A stretch of 64,000 nucleotides of DNA. Origin: Dastarcus helophoroides. Lineage: Eukaryota > Arthropoda > Insecta > Coleoptera > Bothrideridae. Made by a program: the position numbers and the translations under genes. Shown here in pieces: positions 56,911 through 64,000 of this stretch (position 1 is the first letter of the stretch; every line of letters begins with the position of its first letter). The notes beneath the pieces are model-generated. The model ran no database searches and was not told where the DNA came from. It worked only from the letters and a program-made list of their open reading frames with translations. The stretch lies in NCBI GenBank assembly GCA_028583605.1, contig CM053336.1, positions 21,003,004-21,067,003 of the forward strand, given 5' to 3'.

Positions 56911-59731
56911 TTAACAAGGAACATTCATTTTAACATAGGCACCTAACTTTCTCTTAAAACTAGACAAATTATTTGCACTTTTTATTTCATTTGACAGATT
57001 ATTAAATAAAGACACACCCTTATAAAATAAAGATCTATATGTCGATTCTTTGCTAACAGTATTTATATATATATTACTACAGTTACGTGTTTCATAGTTA
57101 TGTACTTCGTTAACATTTCTTATATTGTACATTAAGTACTCTGGCAACAATCCTTTAATAATTTTATAAATAAATACCATGGTTTGATAAAACAAATATT
57201 GTTGTACAGACAGTGAGCCCAGACAATCAAGCATCAGATCGATTGGTGTATAAACGTTACATTTCAATATTGCTCTATGACATTTGTTTTGCAGTATCTG
57301 CAGTTGTTTTAAATGGTATTTATTAGCAAAGAACAAGATACTTGGGCAGTAATGAAAATAGGGTCGAATTAAAGTATTAAAAACTTTAAGGCGATTAGGA
57401 AGATTTAAATTTTTACATATTCTGATAAAGTATTTAACTTTACCATTTATTTGTAATCACAGTATTGTTAAGGTGTTTTTTAAAGTTTAAGTCATTGTCA
57501 ATGGTTACTCCTAAATACTTTATCTGGTTGACAAACTCCAGAGATTCTCCATTTAACTTTACTTTATCCGCCATCGCGTTAGAGCTCCCCATTAACATCA
57601 CTTTAGACTTCTTCACGTTTATTATCAGACCATTAACTTTTAACCACTCACTAACGTTCACCAAAATTGCATTCATGCGAGTTACCCCTCTTTGAAAGTC
57701 TGATTCTTCAACTGATATGAGCGTATCGTCCGCAAATAGGTTAAGGAAGCAGTCGTCGCCTGTGCACTGATCGATGTCATTAATGTACAAAATAAACAAC
57801 AGTGGGCCTAATATCGACCCCTGCGGTACACCTAAATTGTTAGCTGCACTTCTCGAAACATAATTGTTAATCCGAGTAACCTGATATCTGGATGTTAGAT
57901 AACTGCTAAACCATTGGAGTGCGGGATCGCCAAAACCAATAAGTCGCAGTTTTTCAAGAAGGAGTTTTCTGTTAATAGTTTCAAAAGCACGGCGTAAATC
58001 CAAGAATACAGTTAAAACTAGATGGCGAGGGTTGTCTAACCATTTCTTCCATCTGGAGACGGTTAGCTGCAGTGCGCTTTCACAAGAGTGCCCCTGTCGA
58101 AATCCTGACTGATTTGGAATGAGAACATTACTATTTTTAATAAATTGCAGCATCTGATTATACACAATTCTTTCCAACGCCTTTTCTAAGTACGGTAGGG
58201 AATTAATTGGTCTATAATTAGATGGATCATCAGAACTGGTAACTTTTGGTATTGGCGTAATGACAGATTCTTTCCATTTCTTCGGAAAAGCGTTTGAGGT
58301 AATAGACTTATTGATAATTTCAGTAATTTTGAGTAAAAGAAAATTACCGCCCATTGAAATAATCTTATTATTGATTGCATCAGTCGACGTTCCTTTTTTA
58401 ATACTTTTGAGAACTTTTTTGACTTCTTCGGGCGTAACTGGCTCAATTGAAAATGGTTCACCATAAGTGCTATTGAAAACATTATACGGATATTTGTCTT
58501 TATAATGTCTCCCATCAGATTTCACTAATGCAATAATACTTTGACTCACAAAGACATTGTATTTTTCGGCTACTGTTGCCTCGTCTTGGTATATAATGCC
58601 ATCAAATTTCATTTTTGTTGGATGTGACATTTGCGTGGCACCGATAGCTTCTTTAACATTTCTCCACATATGTTTGGGATCGGTGCTGTTTTCAATTTTT
58701 CTTGAATAATAATTCTTCTTTTTACGTTGGATAGTGCTTGTAACTTTGTTTCGACTTTTTCTGTATTTTTCCCAGTCTGAGCCAGTGTTTGTTGCACAAG
58801 CTACTCGATAGAGATCATCTCTAAATCTTGTGAGGTCTCTTATTTCACCATCGTACCACTTTTTGTTATTTTGAGATCTTTTCATTAATTTAATAGGGGC
58901 TATTTCATCTAGGACAGCTATAACGTTATTATATAAGCAGTCCACCAGTTGATCAATGCATACTTGATGATTATTCATCCAATTTTTTCTAAGCAATTTA
59001 TCTTGAAATACAGCAATATCGATACTTTTGAGATTTCTTACATATTCATTTTTATCATATGATATAATAGTGTTATAAGGTTTCATTTTACGATGTATTT
59101 GTATGATACTATGATCAGAAAACTTAGGAGAATCCAACACTAATGCAGAAATGGCATGCAGGTTTGTAAATACCAGATCAATCTTAGTTTTTGATGTGGC
59201 AGTGACTCTTGTACATGCTTTCACAATTTGGCAAAGTCTATAATTGTCCATAAGAGATATCAACTGTTTCGTATTATAATCATCACGCGATACATCAAAA
59301 TTAAAGTCACCCATCAAGATCAGTTTTAGATGGCTATAATTGTCCATTAGTTGGCTCAATATATTGCAAAAATCTGATCTGTTTGAAGAGGGAGATCTGT
59401 ATAAGCATATAATAGCAAAGGTTGTATTGTCAATTATCAATGTTACACCCAGGATCCAGATTTGGTTATTAATATTTGTGTTAATGATGATTGTAAAATT
59501 AATAGATTTAAAGATATAGAATATTACTCCACCGGTAAAACGACTGTGTGAGTCACATCTAATTAAAGAGTAGTTACTTACATGCAACTCACTATTATAA
59601 ATATTATCAGTTACATGAGTCTCAGTAAGAGCAAGGAAGGCAACATTGTTGTCCATAATAAATGTTGAGACTTCATCAATTTTCGGCAAAAGACTTTGTA
59701 TATTGACTATGTAAATGGTGTTGTCTAATTG
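56911..59731 (-). pseudogene. ORF2: AP endonuclease-reverse transcriptase, frameshifted near its C-terminus
   Basis: The frame continues directly from the ORF1 stop codon (59732-59734) as QLDNTIYIVNIQSLLPKIDE, the endonuclease start, with no ATG before the motif. Counting from 59689: LTETHV (E23), GDFN (127-130), SDH (191-193), then reverse transcriptase NYRPINSLPYLEKALERI, VFLDLRRAFETINR (D564), GVPQGSILGPLLFILYINDI and FADD (652-655). A break near 57440-57340 shifts to a frame that gives the C-terminal domain (LKQLQILQNKCHRAIL, then SSFKRKLGAYVKMNVPC, stop at 56911). All catalytic residues are present. Jockey-superfamily type; clade uncertain. Confidence 0.92.
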
Positions 59732-59734
59732 CTA
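59726..59734 (-). promoter_or_regulatory. Candidate stop-readthrough signal TAG CAA TTA between ORF1 and ORF2
   Basis: The ORF1 stop TAG (59734-59732) is followed by CAATTA (59731-59726), an exact match to the CARYYA readthrough context known from tobamovirus replicase genes. ORF2 continues in the same frame with no further stop to 57440. The only ATG near the junction (overlapping the stop) leads to a five-codon frame. Readthrough is inferred; a simple nonsense mutation is the alternative. Confidence 0.55.
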
Positions 59735-61040
59735 TGATTCATAGTTTATTTTTTTTCTGATTATATCTACAACTGCTTGGTACGATGGACAATTTGGATC
59801 CCATGAATTATGATCTACAACAAAGTGGGTACCGTACTGTTTATTTTTATTTACACAGTTTGTACATTTGACCTGTTCTCTTGTACACGTATTTGACTCG
59901 TGTTCTTCAGCACAATATCCACATATCTCTTTATTTTTACAACTGCTACTTTTGTGTCCATATTGTTTACACTTGAAACATTTAATGATGTTATATGTCT
60001 CACTAAATTTACATTTACTAAAACCAACAGTTAGGTACTCAAGGTCTTTAATTTTTGCAAATGTTATGGGATCAATTTCAATACCCAAGCTAAATACATT
60101 TTTTATTGTTTTTGTTTTATAAATTAATTTAAAACAAAAATTTTTTACTGTAGAATCTAACTCATTTTGTTTTATTATCATGCTTAGTAAGGCATCATTA
60201 TCAAGTTCACAATCATTTTTGATATTTCTTACTTTAATTTGTGGTAATTTCTGTTTTGGTTTACGAATTTCAACATCACCTTCAAACTTCTGTTTGATTG
60301 CAGTACCCATTTCCTTCAATTTTTGTTTATCTTCGCTTTGTAAGATTAACGTACCATCAAGTTTTGAATTTCTTACAGCTATATCCTTAAATAATTTTAC
60401 ATCTAAGTGAGTGATTAAATCTTTACGCATATCTCCTTTTGTTTTATTATTCTTGGATTTCATTATTAATACATCTTTAAAACTTTCTTTTAGTATGGGG
60501 TTAACAAACGTTTTAGTTTTATTACTGTTGATATTTGTGCTACCGGTTGCTACAGGTGCTTGCACTTGATCCACATCGGGTGTTGTTGATAATTTGGCAT
60601 TAGTCTCTTTTACAGTTGCGCTTACTGTTTGTGCATAACTAAACGGTCTTCCCTTGTGTTAAAACCCTTACCAGTTCAATATTGCTGGTTCGGAGATCTT
60701 TTACCTCAATCTTTAACTTTTCTATTTCTCGTGTTAGAGGCAGAATTGCATTGGCAATAACCTCCTGAATATGATTCGTTAAAACACCAGAATTCGTGCT
60801 AAGGTTGCTGTATCCTTCCTCGCAGCAAATAATTTCGTTCCCATTAAGATGCTTAATATTTTTTACTAATTTTATGCAACTAGGATGACTCAGTGAATCA
60901 CATTTTACACATACCAGGCCGCTGGTCGGCATTATTTTGCACTTTTTGCATGGAAGAGCATGTGGCGCGTCTTTATCAGCTGACATGTTCTTATCAAGAT
61001 ATTCACCATATAATAATTTATTTAAAGTCTGAATTTGCAC
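59732..61040 (-). pseudogene. ORF1: PHD-like finger, coiled coil and zinc knuckles, one indel
   Basis: The N-terminal part (61040-60639) has a PHD-like cysteine/histidine set (CKKCKIMPTSGLVCVKC, then H-PS-C and ICC) and a heptad-rich helix (LPLTREIEKLKIEVKDLRTS). A one-base indel near 60650 moves to the second frame (60574-59732 and its upstream extension). This contains CCHC knuckles CFKCKQYGHKSSSC and CGYCAEEHESNTC and a third C/H-rich segment. The joined length would be about 435 residues, normal for jockey-type ORF1p, which binds element RNA. The PHD-like finger would suit chromatin or protein contact. Confidence 0.82.
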
Positions 61041-61513
61041 TTATTATTCTTGTGTGTATCACTATTATTGACTAAGAAGATTACATAGATCTGTTCTCTA
61101 TTCATTTAACTTGCATCACAACAAAGATGACTTTGGTTTATGAACTATTTACCACATTAATTCACGTACTTAAAGAACCACGATGCACGCGACTGTTGTT
61201 TCGACGACGTAGAAAAAAAGATAGGTTCCAGGGTTACGAAAATACTACTTTTTAAAAAGAAAATTGATCAAAGTAAACATTTAAAAAACAAAAATAATAT
61301 AAAATTTTATTACATACATACAAAAAACAAAAAAAAAACGTATTCAATTAAAACAAAATAAACTATTCAATTAATTTATGAAAAACAAAATTAAAATTAA
61401 TCACTGCCTGATGAGTCCATAGTGGCTGTTGTCGTAAGTCGGCTTTCTGTCACAAAAAATTGGTCCAATGTTTGCTGAATAGCTTTTTTCTTCAACGTAA
61501 AATAAATTTCCTT

Positions 61514-62964
61514 CTAGCAATTGATATTCGCCTGGGACACTTTAAAACTCCTTCCGCTGTCAGGATCGTTTTTTAAAAAAATCTCCATAGCTTCGTCAAT
61601 CAAACACATCGCTTTGAAAATTTGTTTGGAGGTTAAATTTTGTTCTTCGGAGATTTCTATTGAACGGTCACTGTCATCTTCTTCATTAGCAAATTGCAAT
61701 TCCAGTTGCAATAGTTCTTCATTAGAGAATTCTTAGTTGTGCGAGGTTAGCAATTCATTTATGTCAGTCTCCTCCATATCTTCAAAATTAGACTCTCTAG
61801 CTAAATTAGAAATTTCATGACGAACAGCTGGTGTACCATCAACTTCTGCAGCGCATATTCGGTGAACACATTCAGGCCATATTTTGCGCCAAACACCATT
61901 CATGCAAGATGGTTTAATCTCCTCCCACGAATCGGAAATAATTTCTATGGCTTTCATAATGTTGAACTTTTTCCAAAACTCTAGCATGGTAGGCTTATCT
62001 TGTCCATCAGTCTCACTTAAAAGAAGTTTAAATGTTCGTCGAAGGTAATAACTTTTAAAAGTCGATACTACTCCCTGATCCATCGGCTGAATAACTGGTG
62101 TCGTATTAGGCGACAAAAATACAAATTTAACGTTTTCTGACAACTCATCAACATAAACTGGGTGGCCAGGAGCATTGTGTACTGGGACCAAAGGCTTGAA
62201 GTTTAAGTTTTCCTTGTTGCAATAAGCTTTAATTTCTGGAATAGCACAAGTTGAAACCCAGTTTTGGAATAATGATGTTGTCATCCATGCTTTTTTGTTT
62301 GCTTGCCAGTGGACAGGAAGCAGATTCTTTAACAACCTTTCAGAGCTCTTGGATTTTCTGATTGATAAATGAGAAATGGTTTAAATTTGAAATCACCATT
62401 TGCATTACCACCAAGAAGAAGAGTCAGTCTATCCTTGCTAGCTTTAAATCCTGGCGCAGATTTTTCTGTTTTAGATATGAAAGTTCTGTTAGGTAGACCT
62501 TTCCAAAATAACCCAGTTTCATCAACATTAAATACTTGTTTCGGATCATAGCCACTTTCATGAATTAATACTTTTAACTCTGTCGGATAGCGTTTTGCAG
62601 TAGTTAAATCAGCAATGCTGTGCAGATTTACTCGAACCTTGAATCTCTTAAACCAGCCCTGACTAGCTTCAAATGTTTCATTATTGTCTGTATTACTACC
62701 ACTAGCATTACTGTTGGATACTGCTTTACTTTTTATGTCATCAAATAAGTGTTTTGCTTTCGTCTGAATTACCATTTTACTTAATGGTTTTCTCTGCGCA
62801 ACTTGATTTTCAATCCAAATAGAAAACAAGGTCTCCATTTTAATCATCAAAGCATTCCTTGTACGGGTCATCGTTTTAGCATCTTATGATGTTGCACATT
62901 TTGCAGCCTCTTTTATTTTATCCCCATTTCGATCTCTAATAGTTCTGACAGTTGTTGTAGCCAG
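61514..62964 (-). pseudogene. Tigger/pogo transposase, N-terminally cut and mutated
   Basis: Minus-strand frame from 62964: TTVRTIRDRNGDKIKEAAK (the start of the CENP-B-type helix-turn-helix region), an in-frame TAA at 62886-62884, then LFSIWIENQ, FEASQGWFKRFKVR, VFNVDETGLFWKGLPNRTFI, an indel near 62330, VHNAPGHPVYVDELSENVKF, TTPVIQPMDQGVVSTFKSYY, an in-frame TAA at 61735-61733, and a C-terminal helix. The DDE/D core has D in VDETG and in QPMDQG, but the second position reads HNAPGHP instead of the usual DNAPGHP. The enzyme is inactive by stops, indel and active-site change. Confidence 0.9.
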
Positions 62965-64000
62965 CAGTGGCGGCTGGTCTTAAAGAGCGCAAGAGCGCGC
63001 GCTCCTCGTGAAATGAGCGATCTATTCATTTCTAATTAATGTAAAAGTCTTGGATTTATCACCTTTTTAAACACAAAATAATGATATACTAATTAACTAT
63101 TAATACTTCTGAGAGACTTGGAATAAAGTACGCAAACTTTTATTCCATTATATTATCTACTATGAGGAAATTGAAACACGTTCGTGCGCGCAGAATTATG
63201 CACCTAGCGTGGTTGCCATGCGATGCCTATCAACGGCCTCCACGGAATACGGAGAAATAAACTAGAGAACACCACGCTAAAGCTAGCCCTCGGTGCGGTA
63301 CGCCGCTCCGCGCTTATGCGATATTGCCAAATGGTGAGTACGAGTCAGAGTTTGAAGTGTGTATTTACGGTTTATGATGCTAAATGCGTAGGTGCCGGCT
63401 GATTTGATTGCGATTGCTAATTGTGCCATTTACAGGCCTAACTGCCAATAGTACGGCTATTCACAAAGAGATAGCAGTACCCATTCTAGGGTCTAATTAT
63501 TAATTTGTAAATTTGGATTTTAACAGTTTTACTGAGAAAGTAATGAACATTTTATTTCTTTAATAGATCGTAGAGGGGATGTTGTTTAAAAAAATATTTT
63601 TTTGTGTTTTTGTCGAGTTTAATTAGAACTTTGCAATAAAATACATTTTATTTTCAAATGCAATTTTCATGAAAAAGTAATATAATTTTATTCCTATGAA
63701 AGCAAACAATTTTAATTAAATAATCTAGAACCGTAACCAGGTGCAACCGCACAGAGTACTTTAAGGGGCTCAGAAATGTCCATAATGATTATTTTTGTAC
63801 TCGATGAAAATGATTTAGACATGATAATCCAAAAATATTTTGGAGGCTATAAGATGTTATATAAATTTAATTCGTGAAAATACTATTAAATATCACAATT
63901 TTTGTATCACTTTTGTTTCTCTTAAATTTAATACCTTGCTATGGCACTGGAGTCACCTAAATTCTTAACTACTAATATTTTTGCACAGGGCATCGAACCT
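62965..64000. mobile_element. hAT-like element, left end only (runs off the window)
   Basis: The terminus CAGTGGCGGCTGGTCTTAAA at 62965 matches the CAGTGGCGGC ends of the 51.3-54.5 kb element and abruptly interrupts the Tigger transposase reading. A GCGC-rich subterminal stretch follows (GAGCGCAAGAGCGCGCGCTC). If correct, GTAGCCAG (62957-62964) should recur beyond the window. The remaining kilobase is AT-rich with no transposase yet visible. Confidence 0.7.

Larger units (their letters stand above)
56880..61190 (-). mobile_element. Non-LTR retrotransposon, near full length, nested in Tigger
   Basis: On the minus strand: PHD-like/coiled-coil/zinc-knuckle ORF1, endonuclease-RT ORF2 and a short 3' UTR. 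Frame breaks: one indel in ORF1 (about 60650), one near the end of ORF2 (about 57440). The exact insertion boundaries and target duplication are not resolved; I place them by the ends of element-like sequence. It inserted after the Tigger element did. Confidence 0.85.
56734..62964 (-). mobile_element. pogo/Tigger-like DNA transposon, split by a nested retrotransposon
   Basis: The left terminus CACCAATACCTCACTTTGCG, preceded by TA (56732-56733), matches the Tigger-type terminus (CAnnAATACCTC...). It continues with GTCGGGGTTACGTTC and a partly self-complementary CGACGTAAATTGAAAGGACG. The transposase, on the minus strand, lies at 61514-62964. Between them (about 56880-61190) sits a non-LTR element in the same orientation. 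The other Tigger end is cut off at 62964 by a hAT-like terminus, so its right TIR is not seen. Confidence 0.8.

Overview
This 64 kb window is AT-rich eukaryotic DNA, almost certainly from an arthropod and probably an insect. It has a nuclear-receptor exon pair with a 52-bp GT-AG intron, a tRNA-Arg(CCT), and jockey-type, Gypsy, mariner, Tigger and hAT elements. It is a gene-poor, repeat-saturated stretch. The only host genes I can support are two exons of an NR2E-type nuclear receptor DNA-binding domain (5.79-6.09 kb, minus strand) and the tRNA (43.1 kb, minus strand).

Layout. 1-3.06 kb: a decayed non-LTR retrotransposon plus the 3' tail of a relative. 3.06-5.4 kb: direct repeats, then low-complexity AAATTTTCGA-type DNA. 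5.5-6.1 kb: a foldback MITE beside the receptor exons. 7.15-8.42 kb: a mariner copy with TA duplications, inside low-complexity DNA. 11.77-14.77 kb: a hAT-ended element. 17.4-18.5 kb: a foldback repeat. 18.6-22.3 kb: a 3'-truncated Gypsy element with 5' LTR, primer site and broken gag-pol. 24.3-26.7 kb: a long-inverted-repeat element with a second TIR element nested in one arm. 30.6-33.25 kb: an element with ~740-bp inverted repeats around a gene remnant ending in a CXC (tesmin/TSO1-like) cysteine cluster. 34.85-38.35 kb: a tandem array of ~750-bp units, followed to 41.6 kb by a ~20-bp minisatellite of opposite strand polarity. 45.7-49.3 kb: a nearly intact non-LTR element. 51.33-54.47 kb: a hAT-ended element with a perfect 8-bp target duplication and a purely low-complexity interior. 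56.7-64 kb: a nest in which a Tigger-like element contains a nearly full-length non-LTR element and is itself cut by another hAT-like end.

The most interesting signals are the ORF1/ORF2 junctions of the two better-preserved non-LTR elements. At 48.8 kb ORF1 ends in the canonical -1 slippery heptamer T TTA AAC directly followed by TAA, and ORF2 is open in exactly the -1 frame with no ATG before its endonuclease motif. At 59.7 kb ORF1 ends in TAG CAA TTA, the tobamovirus-type leaky stop context, and ORF2 continues in the same frame, again with no ATG before the endonuclease motif. Both elements may therefore express their endonuclease-reverse transcriptase by translational recoding. This is inference from sequence; other family copies and a reporter assay would decide it.

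A second theme is structural. Much of the window is degenerate A/T-tract DNA with embedded TTCGA words whose purine-rich strand flips between blocks. In two places this DNA forms the body of hAT-ended elements, which suggests that mobile elements spread it.
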